Assembly (NCBI GenBank): GCA_949825045.1
Contig: OX463815.1
Span: 27,209,356 to 27,273,355, forward strand
From: Argyresthia goedartella
Taxonomy: Eukaryota > Arthropoda > Insecta > Lepidoptera > Argyresthiidae
Direction of reading: 5' to 3'
Length of the DNA stretch: 64,000 nucleotides
The notes under the pieces were generated by a model that was given only the letters and a program-made list of their open reading frames with translations, was not told the DNA's origin and made no database searches. The translations under genes were made by a program, and so were the position numbers. This document shows positions 22,838-33,558 of the stretch, one piece after another. The number at the start of each line of letters is the position of its first letter. Positions within the stretch are counted from its first letter, which is position 1.

Positions 22838-23010
22838 TATGATGACCCGAGTGACTCTGCCTACGAAGCTACGGGTCCCGGGTTCGAGTCCCGGTGGGGG
22901 CAAATATTTGTTTGATGTTTCTACCCTAGTCATGGTTGTTTATCTATCTAAGTATAATATTTATCTATATGAGTGTGTGTAAATAGTTTGGGGCTAGATC
23001 AATTATTATT
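22838..23010 (+). mobile_element. tRNA-derived SINE, copy 3, internally deleted
   Basis: Head GATGACCCGAGTGACTCTGC, then box B GGGTTCGAGTCCCGGTGGGG and body. The segment with GAATCGTTGTCTAGTACCC is missing relative to copy 2. Confidence 0.85.
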
Positions 23011-23469
23011 ATACAGTTCTGTTTATTTGACTTATTTTTAACCAAAGGCTCAAGCGTAAGCAGTGGGCTAAACCTTGAATTCTTCTAAATGTATTCTTAG
23101 TATTACCTAATGTTAGTTCTGGATCTTATTTTATTGTAGGGTTTTCCTTGTGTCTGGCGGTAAGGTATGTTTATTACTTTATAGCAAGCCGTACAAACCT
23201 GTAATTGGCTTCATGTTTCTTATTCCTATGTTTTATTGTTCTATGTAAAACTGTTGGTTTTCCACATGTTAAATAAATAAATAAATAAAAACGAGTGAGA
23301 GAGCCCTGTAGTAATAAAAGAGATAGAGAGGGTGAATTTTATTTAATATACATTTATTTCATGTACTTTTATTACGCTCGTTACTGCAGCTGAGCGTATG
23401 GTATTTCATATATTTTATTATTACCTGAGAGCTAAGCCGCCTTTTTTTAAATGTGTAAGTTTGTAGTAT

Positions 23470-24640
23470 TTTTATTAGGTATCAATAGACTATAGGGCTG
23501 CTATTTTTGTATCCGGAATAACAAAGTGAAACAAACATATATATAGTATTTTAAAATATTCGCCGTGATGATCGATGCACTTTGGCATACGTTGGAACCA
23601 ATTTTTGTAGAAATTTTTCCATTCGGATTGAAGTTTCTCCAAAACGTGTATTTTGAACGCGTCAACAGCATCTTCACGGCTCGAAAAACGTTGAACACGT
23701 AATTTATTGTTCACGGTTACGAATAAATAGAAGTCGTTGGGGGCCAAGTCATGGCTGTACGGCGGATACCCGTTAATTCGATCTTTTGATCGAATTAACG
23801 GGTCGATCGATCGATCGATCGATCGATCGATCTAAATACCGAATTGTTTCAGCGGATGTGTGGCACCTAGCATTGTCATGGTGAAGAAGGATTCTACGAT
23901 GCCGGTTGTTCTTTTATTTCTTCAAAGACTTCTGGCAAACAAATGGTCGTGTACCATTCAGAATTAACTGTTTAACGATCCTCAAATAGCACTGTAGCCA
24001 AATGTCCATTTATACCAAAACACAAGCGAACATTTGCTTCAAAGTGCTTTTCGAACGAATGACTTTTGTTGGGTTCGGCTCATCTTGGAACACCCAAACC
24101 GTTGATTGTTATTTAGTTTCAGGATCATACGCTATATCCAAGATTCTTCACCTGTGTAGGTATAATAGACAGCTTTTTTCGCACCCTGATTGTACTCTTG
24201 TAACTTTTTTACACCAATCGACACGAGCCCGTTTTTAGTCAATACTCAAGTTGTGCGGAACCCATCGTGCACAATTTTCTTTTACAGCTAAATGTTCGTG
24301 TTATATTTTACATGTACTCGTCATACTTTTGCCCAGAGACGCCTCTATCTCGCGATTTGTAAAATGACGATCTTGCATTATTAGTTCCCGCACAGCATCA
24401 ATATTTTCAGGTACAACAACTGATTTAGGGCGACTTTCTTTAAATTCGTCCGTGAGAACAGACCGCCGATGATTAAACTCACTAAAACAGTGATACACCA
24501 TAGTTTTCGATGGTGCTTCGTCCCCAAAAGCCGAAGTGCACTAATTATGAATTAGCCCTCGCCGAAAATCGTAATAAATCATAGCACGAACATTTTCACG
24601 AGTTAAATCCATGGTGATAAAGATACGCAATTTTCAAAAT
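23470..24640 (-). pseudogene. Degraded mariner transposon (different subfamily)
   Basis: Minus strand: N-terminal part at about 24501-24301 reads FNHRRSVLTDEFKESRPKSV and ENIDAVRELIMQDRHFTNRE, a mariner HTH region; the C-terminal part at 23747-23540 reads LAPNDFYLF-like text and then SEWKNFYKNWFQRMPKCIDH. The middle is full of stops and the catalytic centre is eroded. Ends are not clearly defined. It is unrelated at subfamily level to the copies at 4173 and 8097. Confidence 0.8.
23768..23832. repeat. 16-bp-arm hairpin followed by GATC tandem repeat
   Basis: Arms ACCCGTTAATTCGATC (23768-23783) and the exact complement (23788-23803) flank TTTT. A (GATC)n run of about 7 units follows at once. 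It interrupts the degraded mariner. Confidence 0.92.
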
Positions 24641-24663
24641 GACGCCACTAAGGATAAATAAAA

Positions 24664-25054
24664 CCGGTCAAGTGCGAGTGTAAATCGCGCACGAAGAGTT
24701 CCGTACCACCGTTCAATGGAAGCGATGGTGTGGAGTGAATAGTTTGGATTTTACACAGCAAAATATTGTTTACAAAGTTATTGGTGCGGTTACTTTCACA
24801 CTCCATGTACGTAACCAGGTGCATCCATAAGTTTGTATGTGGTATTGAAAGAATTGTTGTATGGGAGCCCCCTTAAATATTTCTTTTATCCTGTTTTTTA
24901 GTATTTGTTGTTATAGCGGCAACAGAAATACATAATCTGTGAAAATTTCAACTCTCTAGCTAGCTAGGTTCTTGAGATACAGCCTGGTGACAGACGGACG
25001 GACAGCGAAGTCTTAGTAATAGGGTTCCGTTCTTACCCGTTGGGTACGGAACCC
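24664..25054 (-). repeat. DR1 repeat, copy b
   Basis: Inverse orientation: CCGGTCAAGTGCGAGTGT at the left, GGGTACGGAACCC at the right, flanked by AAAA and TAAAAA. Nearly full length. It abuts the degraded mariner. Confidence 0.88.
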
Positions 25055-25649
25055 TAAAAAATGTTAGCTACAAGAAAACAAATTGTATTCTTCAGCCAAA
25101 GAGTTAAATTTTAAAGATTATAGTTACTTTTTTATATTGTTCTGTAACTGGCCAGTTCCGAACACCTAAAAAGTAGCCCTTGTAATAAGGGTGAGGCCGC
25201 CAAAATCGTGAAATGTGTCACAAAAGTAACACAACAACATTTGTGCTATTGTTACACAAATGTTACCCAATAGACACACATTTTTTGTTAATTTTGATTT
25301 CAAATAGATAAATAAAATGTTGATATCGTTACACACTCAAAAGTAACATATTATAAATAATGCAAGATTGCCAAAACACGTACGTTTTTAATTGGAATGA
25401 TTGCAGTGAAAAGGGAGTACTTAATGAAAAATTATCTTTGAGAAATGAAGCAATACAGCTAGTGGCATACTTTTTATTTTTAACGAACTCAAAAATCTAA
25501 GAACCCTCGATTTTATTTAAAAGAAATTAAAAATGTAAACTTAACATTTTTATTAACGTTTTTCTTCTTCGGCTCTTGATATTTTAGGATGCGTTGTTTT
25601 AAACATTTCTCTAAATCTCCCTGTCCGTTCTGAAGTCATTTACGGCATG
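25055..25649. other. Non-coding stretch
   Basis: Contains short AC-rich motifs around 25205-25275 (GTGTCACAAAAGTAACAC) similar to 35885-35990. Otherwise nothing seen. Confidence 0.4.
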
Positions 25650-25654
25650 TAGGT

Positions 25655-26198
25655 TGTTCGATTCCAAATCGATATTCGATCGATGGTTTCGGAACGGCCA
25701 TTTTGAATTTGACGTTGCTGCCAACCTTGCAGTTTTTGACAACTGACAGACGAAAGCCCTCGCAATGTAAACGCGTTTGGATAGGGTATTGAAATTAAAT
25801 CGCAGTCCATCTGGAATGTATTCGAAGTTCCCTCAGGATTGTCTATATAGCTGAGTGTGTTGTGGTTCCCCGAACCAGATAAAGTTCGCATTTACGTGGC
25901 CGATTGGTTTTTTACCACGTAACATAACCTGTGTTGGAACACTGTGCTCATCGAAGCTGGCCTGCCAGTCATACCTGGTTGGCTGAAGAACCTGTCTACC
26001 AAGAAGAGCCTAGGGTGCACCCGGGCCTTGCAGAGAGAAAGGAGGTTGACGGGACCGAAGCACAGACCAGGTTAGATCGACTCCATAATTAATAGCTCGG
26101 TGAATCGCCGACGTTCACACTTCTTGGCAACTGATCGCAACGCTACCTCGTAGCTGATGGGCCCCTGCGAGGTCATTAGGTGCTGAGAAGCCTGAACA
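25655..26198 (+). repeat. BEL element 5' LTR
   Basis: 544 bp, identical to the 3' LTR except at about two sites. It starts TG and ends CA. Confidence 0.95.
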
Positions 26199-26201
26199 TT
26201 T

Positions 26202-26218
26202 TGGTAGCAAGAGCGTGG
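26202..26218 (+). promoter_or_regulatory. BEL element tRNA primer-binding site
   Basis: TGGTAGCAAGAGCGTGG begins three bases after the LTR. TGGTAGC.. sites are usual in BEL/Pao. Confidence 0.75.
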
Positions 26219-26741
26219 TTTCCTGAGATTTGCAGCCGTCAAGGGCTCCAGGAACGCACGATTTGGGACTATCAATCTGTAGGTATAGGCGGTTATTAGC
26301 TAACTTGGTGTTGTTCCTATATGCACATAGATTGGTAGTATTGTAAGCTATAGGTCTATTGCTGGTAGTAGATAGACAGATATTGAATTGAAAATTGCAT
26401 TGAATTACCAGTTAGTCAATCTACTAGTGGTCTAGTAATGCTATTGAAGAATGTTTTGGTTAACATAGGTAGTTACATCTATTGATAGCAGGCTATTGCA
26501 TTGTTTTCAGTTTATAGCAATTTATAACTTGAACTAACATTGACTATCTGTGTGTGTTATAATGATAAAGGGAAACTAAATTGTATTTACAGAATTTATA
26601 TAGATATGAAACTCGGTTCCTATTGTTTAAGGAAAACAGCATTGTTTAAGTTGTGGTTTAGGGTTCCCTCGTTTGGGTTATAGACTGGAGGGTCCAATAA
26701 AATTGAGTTACTGCAAATTGTGAGTAAGTATCGTTCCGATC

Positions 26742-28547
26742 ATGTCGTTATCTGAAATCCAGAAGGGTGTTTCTAAGGAACTCAGATGGTTTTCCTCCGC
26801 ACACGGTCTGATAGACCGTTTAGATAGGCATGATGTGGTATTGGAGCGGTCTATGGACGTTAAGGAACGTTACAATAGGGTGCTCGAATTGTCCGCGCAG
26901 GCGGAATCAGTTGATGGTTGCGCACCTGACAGGCTGTCACGGTTGCTAGGGGATGTCGACCAATGTATGGAGATGGCAGCTGCTATCACGCAGAAGGCTG
27001 CGGACATACGTAGACAGCGCGAGTCCAGCCATGGTGGTGACATTGAAGCACCTCTGCCGCTTCAGGGTTCGGGGTCCAGGTTACAGGCCATAACTATGCC
27101 TACGTTTGACGGAGTGTCCGGTGAATGGATGAGCTTCATCAATCTGTTCGACAGTTTGGTGCACATGCGATCGGACATTACCAAGTCTGTCAAGATGGCT
27201 CAGCTGGTGGCAGCATTGAGGGGTGAGCCTAGGGAGCTGGTCGCTCATTTGACAGTTACGGAGGGTAACTATGAAACGGCCAGACAATTGTTGGTCAGAC
27301 GTTACCATAACAAACGGAGGTTGGCCGATGCCCAACTGAACCGTTTGTTTAGTATCCCGGTTGTGAACAAGGTCGGGGCCATACAGACGGAGGTTTTGAA
27401 CCCGTTGTTGTCCGTCACCAAGGCTCTAGAGAATCTTGGACTTCCGGTTGGTGAATGGTCGTACCTACTGCTGTACATTGTACTTTCCCGCCTACCCGCT
27501 GACGTGCAGACTCGTTTCGAACAGTCTCACGGGAGGTCGGCCGAGGACCTGCCCGCCTTCTCCGACTTGGTCGGATTCTTGGAAGAGGAGGCTCGACGGG
27601 CAGAGAATTTGGGGTTGACGGTCACCCATCCTTCGGAGCCACAGAGAGCTGCCGGGAGCGCTGTGAGTAGGGGCCCTCCGACGAGGAAGGACCGCACCAA
27701 CCGGCAGTCGTATGGGACTGTGAGTGCATTGACCCCACATAGTGAGACCTGCCCATGTTGTAGGCAGATTGGCCATGCTGTGGCCAATTGCAATAAGTTC
27801 GGGGAACTTAGGGTTGAGGGACGGCGCCGGATGGCCAAGCAGCGGAGCTGGTGTTTCCTGTGCCTCGGGCCACACATGGCTAGGGACTGCACGCGCACAA
27901 AAATGTGCGGATATTGTGGTGGGGCCCACAACAATCTGTTGTGCATGAACCGGTCCGGCCAACAGCCACCACAGGGCCGTATCCAGGGTGACACGGCATG
28001 GGGCCCTGAGAATTCGTTTGCGACTCGGAGCGCAACTCAGGGGCCAACGTTCCCACGTCCACAGGGCCGTACCCAGGGTGACACGGCATGGGGCCCTGAG
28101 AATTCGTTTGCGACTCGGAGCGCAACTCAGGGGCCAACGTCCCCACGTGCACAGGGCAGTACTAGGGTGCAGGGCCGCACTCAGGGTCATCACATGGGGG
28201 GCCCTGAGTTTTCGGTTGCGACTCAGCATCCGACTCAGCGGGACATTGGGTGTGTTGAGCAGGCCGTAACGGGCGGGTGGCATGGGACACCTTCGAGCTA
28301 TGCGGGTGCGGTTCGGACGCCGCCTCAGTTGTCGCCCCGCTCGTCGCCTCGTCCTCATCGGTCACATGTGATGTCCCCCCCGCTCATGGAGCGGCCACGG
28401 TTGAATTCACGCCCACCCCCCTTTAAGGGGAATCGTAGGTTGGGAATGGAACCGGCGCGTGGGCCATTTGTACAATGGGACCCTCTGGCGTATAGCTGCA
28501 TACCTGATCGGTTACAGGCAGAGTGGGGCCCCGGGGGCCCTCGCTAG
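26742..28547 (+). CDS. BEL/Pao gag polyprotein
   Basis: 601 residues from the ATG at 26742. The N-terminal coiled region and the PTFDGVSGEWMSFINLFDSL motif belong to the gag domain of BEL/Pao elements (DUF1759 type). Two or three zinc knuckles follow (CPCCRQIGHAVANC, CFLCLGPHMARDC, CGYCGGAHNNLLC). The tail is Gly/Pro/Gln-rich and contains a 30-residue repeat from a 90-bp duplication (27971-28150). It ends at TAG 28545-28547, with the protease continuing in the same frame. Gag would form the particle and bind RNA. Confidence 0.9.
   Translation: MSLSEIQKGVSKELRWFSSAHGLIDRLDRHDVVLERSMDVKERYNRVLELSAQAESVDGCAPDRLSRLLGDVDQCMEMAAAITQKAADIRRQRESSHGGDIEAPLPLQGSGSRLQAITMPTFDGVSGEWMSFINLFDSLVHMRSDITKSVKMAQLVAALRGEPRELVAHLTVTEGNYETARQLLVRRYHNKRRLADAQLNRLFSIPVVNKVGAIQTEVLNPLLSVTKALENLGLPVGEWSYLLLYIVLSRLPADVQTRFEQSHGRSAEDLPAFSDLVGFLEEEARRAENLGLTVTHPSEPQRAAGSAVSRGPPTRKDRTNRQSYGTVSALTPHSETCPCCRQIGHAVANCNKFGELRVEGRRRMAKQRSWCFLCLGPHMARDCTRTKMCGYCGGAHNNLLCMNRSGQQPPQGRIQGDTAWGPENSFATRSATQGPTFPRPQGRTQGDTAWGPENSFATRSATQGPTSPRAQGSTRVQGRTQGHHMGGPEFSVATQHPTQRDIGCVEQAVTGGWHGTPSSYAGAVRTPPQLSPRSSPRPHRSHVMSPPLMERPRLNSRPPPFKGNRRLGMEPARGPFVQWDPLAYSCIPDRLQAEWGPGGPR
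27971..28150 (+). repeat. 90-bp tandem duplication in BEL gag
   Basis: CAGGGCCGTATCCAGGGTGA begins at 27971 and recurs at 28061 with a few changes. It keeps the frame and adds 30 residues. A shortened third partial unit follows. Confidence 0.9.
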
Positions 28548-30191
28548 GAATTTGCGGCCCAACAATTTGTTGCCCCCCAACCGGAGACGGTGGTGTTACC
28601 GATCGCCTCTGTGCTTGTTTGGGATTTGGCGGGCAACCCAACATACGTTCGCGCCCTATTAGATTCTGGAGCTCAGGGCTGCATTGTATCGAATGATTTA
28701 GCAAAATGGTTGGGCCTCAATATAAATAATGTATCGCTGCCGAGGAAATTGGTCCCTGCTGGGGATTACAGGGCAACCCTTCACGGGTTTTGTGATGCCT
28801 CTGAACGAGGGTTTGCGGCAGCGGTTTATTTGCGAACCGTCACCTCCACCGGGGAGGTCGACGTGCGTTTGGTTTTGGCAAAAAGCAAGGTAGCGCCTAT
28901 TCGGACAAGGATGACGATTCCAAAACTGGAACTGTCCGGGGCTGCTCTTTTGACCAAACTTTTGAATCACACTCTAACAGTGTTGCGGGGGTCAGTGGTT
29001 TTGGAGGATACGGTGTACGCGTGGACGTACAGCCAGATTGTTTTGTGCTGGATGAAGGCTTCGGTCCATAACTTAGAGGTTTTTGTTGCGAACCGTGTCT
29101 CCCAGATTGTGTCGTCTGAGGTCCCACTGACCTGGAGACATGTACCAGGAGAATTGAACCCGTCTGATTGTACATCCAGGGGATGTCGGGCTCCTAAACT
29201 CGTTAGACACCATTTGTGGTGGGGACCACCCTGGCTTGCCAGGAGAGAATCGGACTGGCCCCACAGCCATGTAGTAGTATCTTCGGATCATGGCCCCAGA
29301 GCGGCCGTGCATGTTACCCAGAAGGCTGAGGACCCTGACGCCGGGTTTCTGCTGGACCGGTATAGCTCATGTGTGTTTGTTTGTTTATCCACCAAGGCGG
29401 TACATCTCGAGCTCGTTGCTGATCTCTCGACAGAGGCTTTCATTGCTTGTTTGGATAGGTTTGTTTCTCGAAGGGGACTTCCAACTTTGATCCGCTCTGA
29501 TAACGGCACTAACTACGTCGGTGCGGAACGATACTTACGAGAGATAGTCAACTTTTTGAATGTAAATAAAGTGGATATTGGAACGGCCCTCTCCCGTCGG
29601 GGTATACAGTGGACCTTCAGCCCACCGAGTTGCCCCCACTGGGGTGGGATTTTTGAGGCCGTAGTTAAGTCAGCTAAGACGCACTTGGGGCGTATAGTAG
29701 GTCAGACCGCGCTGACTTTTGAGGAGCTCGCGACATTGTTTTGTAAGATCGAGGCCGTTCTCAATTCGCGACCGTTGTGTCCGCTCAGCTCGGATCCAAA
29801 TGACCTGGAGGCTCTGACCCCAGGCCATTTCTTGATAGGACAGCCACTTAACGCGTTGCCCGAGCACCCCGTCGAGGGAGTGAAATTGTATCGGTTGTCA
29901 AGGTATCAGATGTTGCAGCAGTTTACTCAGAATTTCTGGAAGCGTTGGTCGCTCGAGTATCTGCATATCTTACAACAGCGCCTTAAGTGGACTGACAAAA
30001 CCAGCCCCCCTAGTGTTGGTGACCTCGTTCTGGTTAAGGATGCTAACCTACCGCCACTACGTTGGCGCAGGGGGCGCATTGTTAACTTGTTCCCTGGCAA
30101 GGACGGGACCCCCCGGTCTGCGGAGGTTCTAGTAGTAGGCTCGGTTCTAAAACGAGCGGTAGCAACGTTGTCTCGGCTGCCCGTAGATTAG
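28548..30191 (+). CDS. BEL pol derivative: protease, RNase H and partial integrase, no RT
   Basis: The frame is the same as gag and stays open to TAG 30189-30191. Protease motif ALLDSGAQGCIVS (Asp codon 28662-28664). Within about 30 residues comes RNase H (FCDASERGFAAAVY, Asp codon 28794-28796, then MTIPKLELSGAALL), so the whole RT is missing. A second gap joins RNase H (HVTQKAEDPDAG) to mid-integrase (CLSTKAVHLELV), removing the zinc domain and first catalytic Asp. The remaining catalytic Asp (SDNGTNYVG, 29499-29501), Glu (GGIFEAVVKSAK, 29655-29657) and the C-terminal domain (GDLVLVKDANLPPLRW) are present. No stop occurs across either junction. It cannot copy itself without help. Confidence 0.88.
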   Translation, partial: EFAAQQFVAPQPETVVLPIASVLVWDLAGNPTYVRALLDSGAQGCIVSNDLAKWLGLNINNVSLPRKLVPAGDYRATLHGFCDASERGFAAAVYLRTVTSTGEVDVRLVLAKSKVAPIRTRMTIPKLELSGAALLTKLLNHTLTVLRGSVVLEDTVYAWTYSQIVLCWMKASVHNLEVFVANRVSQIVSSEVPLTWRHVPGELNPSDCTSRGCRAPKLVRHHLWWGPPWLARRESDWPHSHVVVSSDHGPRAAVHVTQKAEDPDAGFLLDRYSSCVFVCLSTKAVHLELVADLSTEAFIACLDRFVSRRGLPTLIRSDNGTNYVGAERYLREIVNFLNVNKVDIGTALSRRGIQWTFSPPSCPHWGGIFEAVVKSAKTHLGRIVGQTALTFEELATLFCKIEAVLNSRPLCPLSSDPNDLEALTPGHFLIGQPLNALPEHPVEGVKLYRLSRYQMLQQFTQNFWKRWSLEYLHILQQRLKWTDKTSPPSVGDLVLVKDANLPPLRWRRGRIVNLFPGKDGTPRSAEVLVVGSVLKRAVATLSRLPVD

Positions 30192-30223
30192 GGGACAGGT
30201 GGGTGCCTGTCCGGGCGGGTGAT

Positions 30224-30767
30224 TGTTCGATTCCAAATCGATATTCGATCGATGGTTTCGGAACGGCCATTTTGAATTTGACGTTGCTGCCAACCTTGCA
30301 GTTTTTGACAACTGACAGACGAAAGCCCTCGCAATGTAAACGCGTTTGGATAGGGTATTGAAATTAAATCGCAGTCCATCTGGAATGTATTCGAGGTTCC
30401 CTCAGGATTGTCTATATAGCTGAGTGTGTTGTGGTTCCCCGAACCAGATAAAGTTCGCATTTACGTGGCCGATTGGTTTTTTACCACGTAACATAACCTG
30501 TGTTGGAACACTGTGCTCATCGAAGCTGGCCTGCCAGTCATACCTGGTTGGCTGAAGAACCTGTCTACCAAGAAGAGCCTAGGGTGCACCCGGGCCTTGC
30601 AGAGAGAAAGGAGGTTGACGGGACCGAAGCACAGACCAGGTTAGATCGACTCCATAATTAATAGCTCGGTGAATCGCCGACGTTCACACTTCTTGGCAAC
30701 TGATCACAACGCTACCTCGTAGCTGATGGGCCCCTGCGAGGTCATTAGGTGCTGAGAAGCCTGAACA
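30224..30767 (+). repeat. BEL element 3' LTR
   Basis: 544 bp. Visible differences from the 5' LTR are one near 30394 (G for A) and one near 30707 (A for G). Confidence 0.95.
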
Positions 30768-30961
30768 TAGGTATTTTCTGATAATATCTGATAATTATGA
30801 ATGATAATATCATCAAAGTTGCATGGTATAGCCACATAGCGTATGCGCTGACCTCTCATTATTCTTATTGTTCTTATCTACTAATAGATTTTCCTTTTTA
30901 AACATTGTTTTATTATTTTTGCTTAAATACTTAGTGTGAAAAATTGCTCCGTCCATTTTTA

Positions 30962-31356
30962 GGGTTCCGTACCCGAAGGGTTCCAAACGGGACCCTATTA
31001 CTAAGACTTCGCTGTCCGTCCGTCCGTCCGTCCGTCTGTCACCAGGCTGTATCTCAAGAACCTATCTAGCTAGAGAGTTGAAATTTTCACAGATTATGTA
31101 TTTATGTTGCCGCTATAACAACAAATACTAAAAAACAGGATAAAATAAATATTTAAGGGGGCTCCCATACAACAATACCACATACAAACTTATGGATGCA
31201 CCTGGTTACTTACATGGAGTGTGAAAGTAACCGCACCAATAACTTTGTAAACAATATTTTGCTGTGTAAAATCCAAACTATTCACTCCACACCATCGCTT
31301 CCATTGAACGGTGGTACGGAACCCTTCGTGCGCGATTTAGACTCGCACTTGACCGG
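30962..31356 (+). mobile_element. DR1 repeat, copy c, with clear borders
   Basis: 395 bp from GGGTTCCGTACC to CTTGACCGG, flanked by TTTTA on both sides (30957-30961 and 31357-31361). The uninterrupted version of the target is present inverted at 33575-33691, where CCATTTTTATACCTTTATTA is continuous. This proves that DR1 is an insertion and fixes its ends. No ORF. Confidence 0.9.
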
Positions 31357-31400
31357 TTTTATACCTTTATTAGTTATGAGTCGCCATATTTTAATAGATT

Positions 31401-32043
31401 TCATTCCATTCTCCATTCCATAGATTTTTCTTTGGCAGTTTCCCATAGTTCACAGACTCTTGCATGACATTTGGCATAATAATGATCCGACATAGAAGGT
31501 ATTTCAAGTGAAGCAGACACTTGCTCTAAGCCCGCGTATCCTGAACCTATAGACATGGAACTACTATCGTTGGATTTTTTACAATTATTTAAGCTCAGTT
31601 TAGCTTTGCATTTTTTGGAAACAAACTTGAACTTTGACACAAATTCCTTCCTCTTTTCTCCAACAAATTTCAAATAATTAAAGTTACAACCTAATGGAGA
31701 GTTATGGTGTGAAATTTATGACAACTGTTCAAATAAATATATGAAATCTACGACTCTATTTCCTTTTATTCCGATGTCTTCTTCTTCTTTTTGTTTTTCT
31801 TCTGGTTCCATTGTATAATAATCTTCATCTGAATCTGAATCTGAATCAGCTGGCAAAGGATGTGTAGAGTGCTAAAATGTAAATAAACCAATTATGACAT
31901 TATCTCAAATAAACGTATTATTCAATTTATCTAAAGATTTTGTTACGTATCGTTGATAAATTCATAATTTTACTACTTACATTGGGATTATTTGGTGTCC
32001 TTGTATCAGCAGCAAGCCTTTGTGATTTCTGTATAACGGAAGT
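31401..32043 (-). pseudogene. Mutator-like transposase remnant, at least two exons
   Basis: Exon 32043-31981 (TSVIQKSQRLAADTRTPNNP) has acceptor TTTTAG and donor GTAAGT. The next exon starts at 31871 (HSTHPLPADSDSDSDEDYYT) after another TTTTAG and continues in frame to 31401, broken by one TAA at 31716-31718. After the stop, the text FVGEKRKEFVSKFKFVSKKC and SMSDHYYAKCHARVCELWET resembles the N-terminal part of arthropod Mutator-like transposases (GRRIV..GC..KFVGE..). The catalytic part is absent. Identification is from memory of the family, so moderate at best. Confidence 0.45.
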
Positions 32044-33558
32044 CTAAAATGAAAAAATACAAGATTTATATTAGCAAAATATTTTTCGTTATATTTAAAA
32101 ATAAACTTGAGGGTGCCTTATGAGTAGGCTCTTAAAGCAGCCCGCGAGGCGTACTCTAAGGTTATATTATTGAAAAATTCAGTATGTTTTTCGTATACTT
32201 TTGTATTGCCTTTTGTATTGGTTTTTGAGATATTGTAAGTTGAATTTTGTTTGGCGGCCATCTTATTTTTCTCAGTTTTGATTTTTTCATTACCTATCAC
32301 TTTTTACCAAGGTGTAGATTCTATTTCGTTTTAACAGTATAGGATTAGTTGTTAAACTTTTCGCAGACAGTAATTAGACACCCTGACGTGGAGCCGATTT
32401 TGAAGATCTTCCGTATATTATCACCCCCGGGAGTCCTAAGAGAATAATTATGTCCACCAATCACCAACGTATGTATGTGTTTACTATGCATAATGTTCGC
32501 AGATATAGAATTGAAAAAAATATATGAGGTCATAAGAAACAATAATAATTATTATCAATATCGGACTTACTTCATGGCATTATTATCTATGTGTGAGTAA
32601 GTCATGTCATTACCCTCATTACCGTCACCCTAAAATAAAACAGGACATTTGATTTAACCTGTAAATTAAACATTTAAAGATAATGTGGTAATTCATACTG
32701 AATTTACTATCATGCTTTCCTATACAAATCCTACTATTTCTACGCTTACCTTTCCAGTTTATCAGATGACTCTTTGTTTTGTAGTTAAGTACCAATAACT
32801 GGTACATTTACCCCATAAATAGAAAAAGATAAATAATTTTCCAATGTACCTATTTAATGAAATATCGTAAATAGGTACGTAAGTGCAAACTACTTTTAAT
32901 AAGCAGGTATAATAGCTAGGTCGGACGATTATACATACGCAGCCACAGTATTCTCTTTGTATTTAAAATTATGTATATGTAGTTGTCTTTCACTCATCGC
33001 GTTAGCAGATGATTCAAATTTATTTTTTAGTTTGTCAACAACTAGTACATTTACCCTATAAATAGAAAAAAGACAGAGAATGTGATAGAGAATGATTCAA
33101 TTCATAGTGGAATTAAGTTAAGTTAATTATACAAACCCTTTGTAGGTAATAAAATAAATTACTGAAATATCGTAAATACTCGCATTTTGCTATATTATTA
33201 TTATTAGGTAGTAGTTAGGTACTGAGTATGCATACGAAGCAACAGGAATATTCTCTATCTAAGACCTAACTTTTATAGGTATTGTAAACTGTTCGGACAC
33301 CTTTGAATGAAACTTTTTTTCCTAACTGGACTCATTAGGTGTACTTCTAAACATTATTATTAATTTATTATACTAATTAACACGAGCGCAGCCGGCCGAG
33401 GCAACCCTGTCCCTGTTCTGGCATCTGTCTCGTTAATGTGTGCGTGTGGCGGCGGCGGTGGCGGCGTGTGCTTTCATGGAACGTAATGTCGCTTGGTAAG
33501 TGTCTGCATCTAAATCAGCGAACATATCCTAAAAAGTAAATGACCGTTGGGAAAGTTG
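32044..33558. other. AT-rich interior of the putative MULE with internal duplications
   Basis: A degenerate direct duplication is visible: GTACATTTACCCCATAAATA near 32797 and near 33040, and TGAAATATCGTAAATA near 32858 and 33163. A GGC-rich patch lies at 33447-33468. No intact gene. Confidence 0.5.

Larger units (their letters stand above)
22016..23291 (+). mobile_element. Truncated Jockey/CR1-type LINE with AAAT tail
   Basis: It begins in the RT palm (LLCFADEMKIF, where the catalytic Asp-Asp has become Asp-Glu), continues through the thumb-like C-terminus and ends after a 3' UTR with an (AAAT)n tail at 23271-23290. The 5' truncation is typical of target-primed integration. A SINE (22838-23010) sits in its 3' UTR. 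Confidence 0.75.
25655..30767 (+). mobile_element. BEL/Pao LTR retrotransposon, young but internally deleted
   Basis: LTRs 25655-26198 and 30224-30767, 544 bp each, differ at two positions I can see. Both begin TGTTCGATTCC and end CCTGAACA. A 5-bp target duplication TAGGT lies at 25650-25654 and 30768-30772. The primer-binding site follows the 5' LTR. Internal length is only 4.0 kb because the RT domain and the front of the integrase are missing. Confidence 0.96.

Noticed and set aside
27492..28358. 288-codon minus-strand open frame in BEL gag
   Set aside because: Antisense shadow of gag; repeated text merely mirrors the 90-bp duplication.
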